DNA of 7,498 nucleotides from Planctomycetota bacterium (GTDB taxonomy: Bacteria; Planctomycetota; Phycisphaerae; WQYP01). Location: positions 1 through 7,498 of the forward strand of contig JAJZCT010000155.1 in NCBI GenBank assembly GCA_021828925.1, given 5' to 3'. This document shows positions 1-6,911 of the stretch, in pieces; position 1 is the first letter of the stretch, and each line of letters opens with the position of its first letter. Both the position numbers and the translations under genes were made by a program. The notes under the pieces are model-generated. The model was not told where the DNA came from. It ran no database searches and saw only the letters and a list, made by a program, of their open reading frames with translations.

Positions 1-999
1 CGCGGTGGGGATGATGTTCTGTTTCGTGCTTACGTCTACCAAGGGATGTTCCGGTGCCAGCACCAGATACGTGGCACCGAAGAGCGTATCAGGGCGCGTC
101 GTAAAGACGGTGACTTCCGGCGGGCATTCGGCCGGGCATTCAGCGAGGGCAAAGCGGACCAGCGCCCCTTCCGAACGGCCAATCCAGTTCCGCTGCATCA
201 TTTTTAATGATTCGGACCAGTCCAGTGCATCCAGGCCATCGAGCAGGCGCTGGGCGTAGGCGGTGATGCGCAACATCCATTGCCGCATGGGGCGGCGCTC
301 TACCGGGAAGCCCCCTACTTCGCTTTTGCCGTCGATTACTTCTTCGTTGGCCAGGACCGTGCCCAAGGCTTGGCACCAGTTGACGGGCGCTTCAATTTCA
401 TAGGCCAGGCGGTGCTCGTCGAGCAGTCGCCGTTGCTGGTGCGCATCTAACTGTGACCAGCTTTTATTTCCAGCGGAGGGCGGTAGCGCCCGACGGCCGG
501 ATGCAAATTCAGCCGCGAGTTGGGAAATCGGCCGGCCTTTTTGGAGTTGAGGGTCATACCAGGTGTCATATAGTTGCAGGAATATCCATTGGGTCCAGCG
601 GTAATAGCCGGGGTCTGTGGTATTGACCTCGCGTTGCCAGTCATAAGAGAAACCGATGGCTTGAAGCTGGGCGCGAAAACGATCTATATTTTTTCGGGTT
701 ATCACGGCCGGATGGGTATCGGTTTTAATGGCGTATTGTTCGGCCGGCAGGCCGAATGCGTCCCAGCCCATGGGGTGCATGACGTTAAATCCGGCCGCAC
801 GCTTATAGCGCGTGACAATGTCGGTAGCCGTATAACCTTCGGGATGTCCGACGTGCAGGCCTTCCCCGGATGGATAAGGGAACATATCCAAGACATAATA
901 CTTGGGTTTAGCAGAGCGCCTATCGGCAGAAAATATACGATTTTCCTGCCAAATCCGCTGCCATTTCTTTTCAATACTACTGGGATTATAACCCGCCAT
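1..999 (-). CDS. leuS: Leucyl-tRNA synthetase, N-terminal part (gene continues beyond the left edge)
   Basis: Charges tRNA-Leu with leucine in the cytoplasm and edits misacylated tRNA; class I synthetase. The reading frame is open from ATG at 999 to position 1 (333 codons). The class I signature HVGH is at residues 49-52 within [33 protein letters not shown] follows at 74-91, then WTQWIF at 135-140. [17 protein letters not shown] (205-221) leads towards the CP1 editing domain, [12 protein letters not shown] is at 268-279, and the threonine-rich editing motif [11 protein letters not shown] is at 300-310. The KMSKS loop and anticodon-binding domain lie outside the window. The start is supported by GGAGAA (1013-1008) eight bases upstream and by the typical LeuRS opening [13 protein letters not shown]. 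Two oddities: about 50 residues (roughly 147-200) sit between the catalytic fold and the VNWC strand where E. coli has only a short link, and only one cysteine (C209) remains of the zinc knuckle known from Thermus LeuRS. The gene is divergent from mtnP. Family assignment is essentially certain. Confidence 0.97.
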   Translation of the reverse strand, partial: MAGYNPSSIEKKWQRIWQENRIFSADRRSAKPKYYVLDMFPYPSGEGLHVGHPEGYTATDIVTRYKRAAGFNVMHPMGWDAFGLPAEQYAIKTDTHPAVITRKNIDRFRAQLQAIGFSYDWQREVNTTDPGYYRWTQWIFLQLYDTWYDPQLQKGRPISQLAAEFASGRRALPPSAGNKSWSQLDAHQQRRLLDEHRLAYEIEAPVNWCQALGTVLANEEVIDGKSEVGGFPVERRPMRQWMLRITAYAQRLLDGLDALDWSESLKMMQRNWIGRSEGALVRFALAECPAECPPEVTVFTTRPDTLFGATYLVLAPEHPLVDVSTKQNIIPTA

Positions 1000-1030
1000 G
1001 CGTTCGGTTCTCCAATCTTGATGTGGACAA

Positions 1031-1059
1031 AGGATACGAAAGGCAACGCCGGGCCACAA
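1031..1059 (-). promoter_or_regulatory. Candidate sigma70-type promoter for leuS
   Basis: On the minus strand, TTGTGG (1059-1054) and TATCCT (1036-1031) are separated by exactly 17 bases. Transcription would start near 1024 and give a short leader of about 25 bases before the leuS ATG at 999, containing the GGAGAA ribosome site. The hexamers are only moderate matches to consensus, so this rests on spacing and position. Confidence 0.35.
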
Positions 1060-1093
1060 GTAGCAGCAGGTCTAAGGAGAAAAAAGTATTGCT

Positions 1094-1127
1094 TTGCGGT
1101 CGTGCCAGTTTCACTCTATGGTATGAT
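1094..1127 (+). promoter_or_regulatory. Candidate promoter for mtnP with extended -10
   Basis: TGGTATGAT at 1119-1127 fits an extended -10 element (TGn followed by TATGAT). An alternative overlapping -10, TATGGT at 1117-1122, lies 17 bases after TTGCGG at 1094-1099. Either would start transcription around 1130-1135, leaving a leader of about 60 bases before the mtnP start at 1192. It lies about 60 bases from the opposing leuS promoter, so the two RNA polymerase sites are back to back. Confidence 0.4.
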
Positions 1128-1191
1128 TCGCAGGTGTGGAATCCGGCGGCCGGTCCGAGTAATGATGGGATTGCGGAAAGGGTTAATGGAC

Positions 1192-2091
1192 ATGGAACAG
1201 ACGCAGCGAATAGGCATTATCGGCGGGTCGGGCCTCGGGCAGCATCTGCTTATGCCCGGGGATGGTCAGGCGGTAGAAATTCAAACGCCCTTCGGGGCAC
1301 CGGCGGCACCGCCGATTCTGGCCAATTGGAAAGGTATTCCGGTGGCGATTCTGGCACGACACGGAGCGGGCCATGTCTTGAACCCGACGCAAATCCCGTA
1401 TCGCGCCAATATCTATGCCCTGAAAATGCTGGGATGCCGGTGGATTCTGGCATCCGGCGCTGTGGGCAGCTTGAATGAAAATATGCACCCCCGGCAACTG
1501 GCGCTGGTGGATCAGGCTATTGATCGCACGGTGCATCGCGTGGGAAGCTTTTTTGATCAAGCTGCCGTACATGTGGATTTCGCCGAGCCGGTGTGTGAGA
1601 GACTGCGCAGTATTGTTTATGAAAGCCGCGCAGAGCTTACCGCCGATGCTGTGGTGCATCCGCGTGGAACGTATGTGTGCATGGAGGGGCCGGCGTTCTC
1701 CACGCGTGCGGAATCCCGGCTGCATCGGAGTTGGGGCGGAGATTTAATAGGCATGACGCTTTTGCCGGAAGCAAAACTGGCGCGTGAGGCGGAAATCAGT
1801 TACGCCTCGATTGCCCTGATCACCGATTACGATGCGTGGAAACCCCATACACCGGGACAGGCCCCGATGGAACTGATGCGGGAAATCATCAGCCATCTGC
1901 AAGTGGCATCGGAAAACGCGCTGCACTTAATTCGAGCGGCTCTGGGACGTATCTGGGAATCCCGGGCGGAAGAATTCCCGTCGCACCGGGCATTGGAGTT
2001 GGCGATTTTTTCGGAGAAAGCGAAAATAAATGTGGAAGCGCGACAACGGCTTGACGCGATATGGGGAAAATATTTCCCACGTCCCGGCTAA
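1192..2091 (+). CDS. mtnP: S-methyl-5'-thioadenosine phosphorylase (MTAP)
   Basis: Cleaves 5'-methylthioadenosine (by-product of polyamine synthesis and other SAM reactions) with phosphate, giving adenine and methylthioribose-1-phosphate; cytosolic, methionine and purine salvage. The product is 299 residues, close to the usual size for bacterial MTAP. Motifs: RIGIIGGSG with phosphate-site S13; ARHGAGH with R56-H57; PYRANIYALKMLG (69-81); AVGSL (90-94); DQAIDRT (107-113); CMEGPAFSTRAES (163-175); MTLLPEAKLAREAEISYA (188-205); and TDYDAW (211-216), whose D212 and D214 match the human Asp220/Asp222 pair that selects 6-aminopurines. The C-terminal tail (about 250-299, with HRALELA and GKYF) is the extension seen in many bacterial MTAPs. 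The start at 1192 is chosen because GGAAAGGG (1175-1182) is well spaced for it; ATG at 1186 and 1162 are alternatives. The frame is open upstream to 574, but that stretch is antisense to leuS and lacks MTAP similarity. Oddity: G89 stands where human MTAP has phosphate-binding Thr93. Confidence 0.95.
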   Translation: MEQTQRIGIIGGSGLGQHLLMPGDGQAVEIQTPFGAPAAPPILANWKGIPVAILARHGAGHVLNPTQIPYRANIYALKMLGCRWILASGAVGSLNENMHPRQLALVDQAIDRTVHRVGSFFDQAAVHVDFAEPVCERLRSIVYESRAELTADAVVHPRGTYVCMEGPAFSTRAESRLHRSWGGDLIGMTLLPEAKLAREAEISYASIALITDYDAWKPHTPGQAPMELMREIISHLQVASENALHLIRAALGRIWESRAEEFPSHRALELAIFSEKAKINVEARQRLDAIWGKYFPRPG

Positions 2092-2100
2092 GACCGGGAC
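2081..2100 (+). terminator. Stem-loop overlapping the mtnP stop codon
   Basis: GTCCCGG (2081-2087) and CCGGGAC (2094-2100) form a perfect 7-bp GC-rich stem with the 6-base loop CTAAGA, which contains the TAA stop of mtnP (2089-2091). No T-tract follows, so it is not a classical intrinsic terminator. It may protect the mRNA 3' end or assist termination. The palindrome is certain; the role is not. Confidence 0.4.
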
Positions 2101-2104
2101 CCGA

Positions 2105-2197
2105 ATAACTTCCTGATTTGCCGATAGTCGGACGCGGCACCACCGGCAGAGCCGGCGACTATGTGAGGGAAGGCAAGCTGGATTTTGTTGAAGTTAT
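2105..2197 (+). promoter_or_regulatory. Candidate structured RNA in the leader of the 1522-residue protein gene
   Basis: Three nested inverted repeats can be read directly. The outer stem is ATAACTTC (2105-2112) with GAAGTTAT (2190-2197), 8 bp perfect. The middle stem is ATAGTCG (2124-2130) with CGACTAT (2156-2162), 7 bp perfect. The inner hairpin is CCGGC (2143-2147), loop AGA, GCCGG (2151-2155), stacking directly on the 3' side of the middle stem. A 12-base bulge (2131-2142) lies on the 5' side, and a purine-rich single strand (2163-2189) lies between the middle and outer stems. A competing small hairpin CCGA-TAG-TCGG (2121-2131) would disrupt the middle stem. I do not recognise a known riboswitch class. 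It could equally be a dispersed intergenic repeat or part of the mtnP 3' region. No protein-coding frame of note is visible here. Confidence 0.35.
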
Positions 2198-2199
2198 CA

Positions 2200-2234
2200 G
2201 GGATCCGTTGCGAAGCGCGGACCCTTAAACTTTT
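2200..2234 (+). terminator. Hairpin with T-rich tail before the 1522-residue protein gene
   Basis: GGG-A-TCCG (2200-2207) pairs with CGGACCC (2218-2224) as a 7-bp stem with a single bulged A. The loop TTGCGAAGCG can add a small GC/GC pairing around GAA. TTAAACTTTT (2225-2234) follows immediately. This resembles a weak rho-independent terminator, placed 110 bases after mtnP and 32 bases before the next start codon. It would end mtnP transcription or attenuate the downstream gene. The T-tract is interrupted by AAAC, so efficiency is uncertain. Confidence 0.4.
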
Positions 2235-2266
2235 GATGAATTGATTCTGATTGGAGCCTCACAGAA

Positions 2267-5200
2267 ATGAAATCCGGGCCGACAGGCAAAACATCGCCGA
2301 TTATGTTGTGGGTGGGAGGATTGGCTGTGGCGGCGTGCTGCTGTATGTACCAGTCATCGGGTGGGCTGGCGCAAATGGTTGTCATCGGCCCCGCCAAACC
2401 TGCTTTACGCGTCCGCGTGATTCAACCGCAACGCACCGATGGCACGCCGGGCAGTTTTTCCCATATTCAGGTCAATGATTCTTTTGGTGCCAAGGACCTG
2501 CTGCGCACGGCCCAACGGCTCATCGCCAGCGGGCATCTGACGCAAGCCGTGCGAAGTTATCAGCACATTGCCCTTAAATATGGAAGCAGCGTCATTAAAA
2601 AGCGGGACGGCACGTATGAATCGGTTCGGAAGTATGTCTGGAGTGCTCTGTTGGCGATGCCGGCGGTACAGCACGGCTTGTATAACCAGGTATTTGGATT
2701 AAAAGCACGAGAGGTTATTGAGCAAGCGAGGCAAAGCGGGTCGCTATTTTCCCTGACCACGGCTTGCGAACGCTATTTTGCCACGGATGCGGCGGCCGAG
2801 GGGTTGCAATTTGTGGCGGCCCGGCAGTTTGAACGAGGGCGGTTTGCTCTGGCGGCGCGACTGTGGTTACAGTTGCTTAGCCATCCGGGGCCGGCGGCTG
2901 ATCATCCCATGCTGCTGCATAATGCCGCGGTGGCGGCGTCTCTGGCGGGCAACAGGCATCTGGCGACAAAGCTGCTGACGGAACTGGCGAAAAATGCGAC
3001 CCATGCGACGGGCTTGATCGGCGGAAAGCAGGTCAATCTTCTGGCCGATGCACGAAGGGCGCTGCAACGTTCAACGCTGTATCAGCGGGTTACGACAGCA
3101 GGGGCTTGGCCGACATTTGAGGGCAACTTCCGGCGCAACGGTGTGGGGGCGCGGGGAACGCTGCCCGCCGCCATCATGTGGACCAAGCGTTTGAACACCT
3201 TCGGGCAAACCACCGCGGCGAATGCCGCGTCGATACAATATCAAAACGAGTTGCGGCAATTTTTGCCCGCGTTCGGCCTGACCATGGATCCAGCCACGGG
3301 AAAAACGTCCGGGGATGTGTTGTTTTCGTTCCCGACATGCCGCAAGGGTACGCTGTATTTGAACCTGCGAAATCGCATCAAAGCGGTGGACATCAATTCC
3401 GGCTATACGCTGTGGCAGTATCCGCATGGACGGTTGCCGGCAAATAGTTCGACAGCGAATCTTGCGACGCTGATTAATGAACTGGATCATTACTCCTGCA
3501 CGCTGGCTCATGGAAAACTTTACACTGTTCTGACACGGCCCGGCGGCCCAACACAGATTCCGACGCAGTTTGGATTTGGTGCCGCCAAACTTGACGTGGT
3601 CTGCCTCAACGCGGACGGCGGTGCCCTGCAATGGAAAATATCGGCGGCCCGTCTGGTCTCCGGGGAAACGGGCCGAAATATCTGGCCGGCGTGTATTCCC
3701 ATGGCCAATGGGCACGCGGTATTTCTGGTCGTGGCCGCCACGCAGCCGGGTACCGGAATGAACGAGCTAAGCCTGGTGCGGTTAAACGCCGCCACCGGGG
3801 CCGTGCAATGGAGCCATTATCTGTGCACCATTACCGGGCCGGCGTATGGGGTATCGCCGTTTAACACCATCAATATTATTCCCACCATGGCGGACAATAC
3901 CATCTATATCTCGACCGGACTGGGCGCGGATATGGCGGTGAACGCCGACTCGGGACAAGTGCAATGGCTGCACCTGAACAAAGCAGCCTATACGCCGTTT
4001 AACGCCATGCAATATGGCATTGTCCGCCGGCCCCTGCCGTGGCATCTTAATGCCCCAATTGTTTGGGGATCGCGGCTTATTTCCATGGACAACAACTTCG
4101 GAAGTTCATCGACTCTACATATATATAATCGTTGGACTGGAAAAAAACTCCTGTCGCTGCCCTGCGGCTCCCTGCACCATGCCAACATGCTTCTGGGGGT
4201 CGTCCATCGCGAAATACTTCTGGCGGGCAGCGACGTTTGCGCGGTCAATATCCGCACCGGAAAGCAGATATGGGCCAGCAGGGCGATCCATTCAATGGGT
4301 GCGATTTCCGGGCGGCCATTTCTAACTAAAAAAGATATCTACATACCGCTGAACACAGGCCTGCTGCTGGTGAATACCGGCAGCGGAGCCATTGACACCA
4401 TGGCCAAATGGCCCGCCGGAAACACTGATTCCGCCGGCAATCTGCTGGTTACGGCGCATGAGGTTGTGGTCGTTAATGATCATCTGACCGCCGGTTACGC
4501 CCGCTGGAAAGACGCCCTGGCTTATCTGACGGGGCGAATTAAAGCCCATCCCACCAAGCCGGAAGCCTACCTGACCCTCGCCGAGGTCGCCTTCCGGTCC
4601 AGTCATAATACCTTAGCGCAGCAGATGCTTAGCCGAGCTGTGGATTTAGCACTGCCGGAGATCACCACCGCTCCGGCGGCGGCGGACCGCATATTTCACG
4701 TGTGCATGACCTTTGCGGCGGACGTGACAAATAAAGCCGGTGTCAATACGGAGGAACTATTTTATCTCCAAAAGGCCAGTGCTATTGCCCGCGTGCCGGG
4801 GCAACAAGTGAAATGGCGCATGGCGATGGCGCGGTGTTATCTGGCGGCGAAACATCCTGGAAAAGCCATGACGCTCTTGGAGCAGATTCTCGCGCAGGGC
4901 GCACTACGGGCGGCGGGAGTGGAATATCGGGGTGCTACGCTGGCGGCGTCCGCCGCGGCGCGGTCGATGATTCAACTGGATGTCATACGTAAATTCGGAA
5001 CCAAAGTATATGCCCCGTGGGAAAGCCAGGCACAGAAACTTCTGGTGCAGGCGCAACGTGTGAAATCATCGCTACCGTTGCGCCGGATTGTCCTGGAATA
5101 CCCCAATAGTGCGGCGGCGTTGCAGGCGGCCCGCTTGCTTTCCCGGCATTTTGCCACGCGGGGGCAATGGGCGAAGGCCTATGACATGCTGTTGTGGACG

Positions 5201-6835
5201 CGGTTTGGTGCCGCATCCAAATCAGACAAGGCATGGCGGCTTTCGCGGCTGTGTTCGGCGCTGGCGCATTTGCGACATTGGAATCAGGCTTTGGTTCTGG
5301 CCATGCGCGGGAACCATGATTTCCCCGCTTACCATTGGATGCACGGCCGAACGTGGACGTTTGCCCGGTACGCCCAGCATATTAGACAGACCGCGCCCCC
5401 TGGCGCACTGGCCCGGCGCGCTACCCTGGATGCCAAAATTGGATCACAACTCGCGGTATCCGGTGCTTTACATGGTCATCTGCTGCAACCTCTGGAGCAT
5501 GCGCCGCAATATCGTCGCTATGGTATGTTTCTCATGGGAAACAAAGTGGGCGGAGGGTATCAGATTTCCGCACGGAGTGTCCAGGGTCTAAAGCCCATGT
5601 GGAAATATCTGGTGGCTCACGCCAAGCGGGCGATGCTGGTGGGTTACTGGAAAAAGCTGGCGATTGTGGCTACGGACAATCGACTATTGGCGATCGATGC
5701 GCAGTCCGGCCGGCGGCAATGGGAACAACAAATCCTGCAAATCGGCAGGCTCCCCGGCGCTTTGGTGCCGGCGGCCAATGCCGCGCTGCCGGCGATGCAG
5801 CGGATGATGATGATACAAAATGGAATGATGATTAACGGAGGAATTCCGGGGTATAATGTTTTATCGCCTAAAATTGCCGCACAATGGCGCGAAGCGTCTA
5901 TTCAACGGGATCTTGGTGCGGTGCCCTACCGCCTGATCAAGATGCTGCCTGCCGGCCTTCTGGTGGCGGGACAACACGATCTGACGCTTTACAACCCGGT
6001 CAATGGACAAACCACGTGGAAGTCACCGGTAGCGCTGGGGAAATATGGAACCATTTCCTGCATCCGACAGACGCGACGCTACTTCGCAGTTGCCATGAAC
6101 CTTCCCTTTGACCAGGTGGTTTTAATTGACCTCCCCAATGGGCGTGTGGCGGGCGTTTTGCCCGCCGAGGCCGGAGATCATTTTTATTGGTTCCAGGCGG
6201 ACCCGGCCGGCAGACTGGTGCTTTGCGGCCAGAAGGGCGTGGCGATGTTTGATCCGGCCATCAGTTTGTCGGCTCCGATATGGAGTAGAAACAATTTGCA
6301 TGATCCGTTTCCGACGGCCGCAAGTTTGTCGGTGGACGGGTTAATTACGCCCACCGCCACGGGCATGACGTGTATGGATGTTACCAGCGGAGCCAGACAG
6401 TGGAATCAGCCGGGACTCAACGCGGGACTGACTTCCAGCGGCGTGATCTGGATGCAGACCGCCCTGAATCACAACACGCTGGTCATGCTGACACCGCGAA
6501 ATTTAATGGCCATCGCGACGCGCACGGGTCAGATTGCATGGAAAGCGGAATTTGTGATGCAATCGCGCCCGCCGCTGACGGCGGCCCAAATCGGCGATCC
6601 GGATATTGTGGCATTGGCGCACGGGCCGGTTGGGGCGACGCCGAATATGATGCACCTGTATCTGATCAACCAGAAAGACCGGCAGGGGCGGCTGGACAAT
6701 GGATCCATTGTTCTGGATCAGCAGTTAACGCGATCGAGATCTGATGCGGCGGGACCGGATATCCAGTCATGGCTGCTGGTCAATGGCGGAATTTTATTTG
6801 AAATTAATGGCGTCGTATTCTATTGCCATACATAA
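2267..6835 (+). CDS. Large exported TPR and PQQ-type beta-propeller repeat protein
   Basis: 1522 residues, probably periplasmic or envelope-attached; no enzyme activity can be assigned. The N-terminus has lysines at 2 and 8, then a hydrophobic stretch (12-26) and a possible cleavage site after GLA (33-35). VAAC at 21-24 is an alternative lipobox. Helical TPR-like repeats occupy about 70-275 (for example AQRLIASGHLTQAVRSYQHI). AWPTFEGNFRRNGVG (280-294) resembles the entry motif of planctomycete PQQ-like propellers. First propeller, about 300-720, blade motifs of the form AxDxxTGxxxW: AVDINSGYTLW 373, CLNADGGALQW 446, RLNAATGAVQW 505, AVNADSGQVQW 557, IYNRWTG 619, AVNIRTGKQIW 659. A second TPR block covers about 740-1060 (YLTLAEVAF, ARCYLAAKHPGKAMTLLEQIL). 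Second propeller, about 1085-1522: AIDAQSGRRQW 1142, LYNPVNGQTTW 1241, CMDVTSGARQW 1369, AIATRTGQIAW 1415. The blades resemble BamB, so a scaffold or protein-binding role is plausible (inference). The start at 2267 has GGAG (2253-2256) ten bases upstream. Tandem stops TAA-TAG end it at 6833-6838. The next gene begins 76 bases later on the same strand. Confidence 0.9.
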   Translation: MKSGPTGKTSPIMLWVGGLAVAACCCMYQSSGGLAQMVVIGPAKPALRVRVIQPQRTDGTPGSFSHIQVNDSFGAKDLLRTAQRLIASGHLTQAVRSYQHIALKYGSSVIKKRDGTYESVRKYVWSALLAMPAVQHGLYNQVFGLKAREVIEQARQSGSLFSLTTACERYFATDAAAEGLQFVAARQFERGRFALAARLWLQLLSHPGPAADHPMLLHNAAVAASLAGNRHLATKLLTELAKNATHATGLIGGKQVNLLADARRALQRSTLYQRVTTAGAWPTFEGNFRRNGVGARGTLPAAIMWTKRLNTFGQTTAANAASIQYQNELRQFLPAFGLTMDPATGKTSGDVLFSFPTCRKGTLYLNLRNRIKAVDINSGYTLWQYPHGRLPANSSTANLATLINELDHYSCTLAHGKLYTVLTRPGGPTQIPTQFGFGAAKLDVVCLNADGGALQWKISAARLVSGETGRNIWPACIPMANGHAVFLVVAATQPGTGMNELSLVRLNAATGAVQWSHYLCTITGPAYGVSPFNTINIIPTMADNTIYISTGLGADMAVNADSGQVQWLHLNKAAYTPFNAMQYGIVRRPLPWHLNAPIVWGSRLISMDNNFGSSSTLHIYNRWTGKKLLSLPCGSLHHANMLLGVVHREILLAGSDVCAVNIRTGKQIWASRAIHSMGAISGRPFLTKKDIYIPLNTGLLLVNTGSGAIDTMAKWPAGNTDSAGNLLVTAHEVVVVNDHLTAGYARWKDALAYLTGRIKAHPTKPEAYLTLAEVAFRSSHNTLAQQMLSRAVDLALPEITTAPAAADRIFHVCMTFAADVTNKAGVNTEELFYLQKASAIARVPGQQVKWRMAMARCYLAAKHPGKAMTLLEQILAQGALRAAGVEYRGATLAASAAARSMIQLDVIRKFGTKVYAPWESQAQKLLVQAQRVKSSLPLRRIVLEYPNSAAALQAARLLSRHFATRGQWAKAYDMLLWTRFGAASKSDKAWRLSRLCSALAHLRHWNQALVLAMRGNHDFPAYHWMHGRTWTFARYAQHIRQTAPPGALARRATLDAKIGSQLAVSGALHGHLLQPLEHAPQYRRYGMFLMGNKVGGGYQISARSVQGLKPMWKYLVAHAKRAMLVGYWKKLAIVATDNRLLAIDAQSGRRQWEQQILQIGRLPGALVPAANAALPAMQRMMMIQNGMMINGGIPGYNVLSPKIAAQWREASIQRDLGAVPYRLIKMLPAGLLVAGQHDLTLYNPVNGQTTWKSPVALGKYGTISCIRQTRRYFAVAMNLPFDQVVLIDLPNGRVAGVLPAEAGDHFYWFQADPAGRLVLCGQKGVAMFDPAISLSAPIWSRNNLHDPFPTAASLSVDGLITPTATGMTCMDVTSGARQWNQPGLNAGLTSSGVIWMQTALNHNTLVMLTPRNLMAIATRTGQIAWKAEFVMQSRPPLTAAQIGDPDIVALAHGPVGATPNMMHLYLINQKDRQGRLDNGSIVLDQQLTRSRSDAAGPDIQSWLLVNGGILFEINGVVFYCHT

Positions 6836-6850
6836 TAGATGCGTCTGTAA

Positions 6851-6874
6851 CCGCGGGGGCTGACCCTGGCGCGG
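6851..6874 (+). other. Stem-loop between the propeller gene and the membrane protein gene
   Basis: CCGCG (6851-6855) pairs with CGCGG (6870-6874). Inside, GGG (6857-6859) can pair with CCC (6864-6866) around CTGA, leaving TGG bulged. There is no T-tract after it, so it is more likely an mRNA-stability or processing element within an operon than a terminator. Function is inferred only. Confidence 0.3.
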
Positions 6875-6898
6875 AGGACGTAATGCGATCGACACAAT

Positions 6899-6904
6899 AA
6901 GGAG
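6899..6904 (+). promoter_or_regulatory. Shine-Dalgarno that fixes a GTG start
   Basis: AAGGAG lies seven bases before GTG at 6912. The first in-frame ATG, at 6951, has no comparable ribosome site, so this site decides the start of the membrane protein gene. Confidence 0.7.
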
Positions 6905-6911
6905 TTGAATT

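Noticed and set aside
121..141. Short direct repeat CGGGCATTC at 121-129 and 133-141
   Set aside because: Nine bases with a 12-base period, encoding ECPAECP within the LeuRS editing domain linker; explained as a small in-frame duplication of no evident function.
574..1191. Upstream open extension of the mtnP frame (about 206 codons)
   Set aside because: It lies antisense to leuS through 999 and then over the promoter region, has no MTAP similarity, and a good ribosome site precedes 1192. It is a chance open frame opposite a GC-rich coding strand.
1183..1725. 180-codon minus-strand open frame inside mtnP
   Set aside because: Composition rich in Arg, His and Pro with no recognisable domain, fully covered by strongly conserved mtnP codons on the other strand; a shadow frame.
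2105..2224. Known riboswitch classes (cobalamin, glycine, c-di-GMP)
   Set aside because: Fragments such as GGCACC and GGAAGGCAAG recall glycine-type motifs, but the conserved cores and their order are not present.
3071..3715. 214-codon minus-strand open frame inside the propeller gene
   Set aside because: Low-complexity Arg/Gly/Pro-rich translation opposite clear propeller blades; no ribosome site or motif supports it.
5088..5591. 167-codon plus-strand frame within the propeller gene
   Set aside because: Overlaps the second TPR block in another frame, translation is Arg/Pro/Trp-rich and without motifs; the main frame is uninterrupted and motif-bearing.
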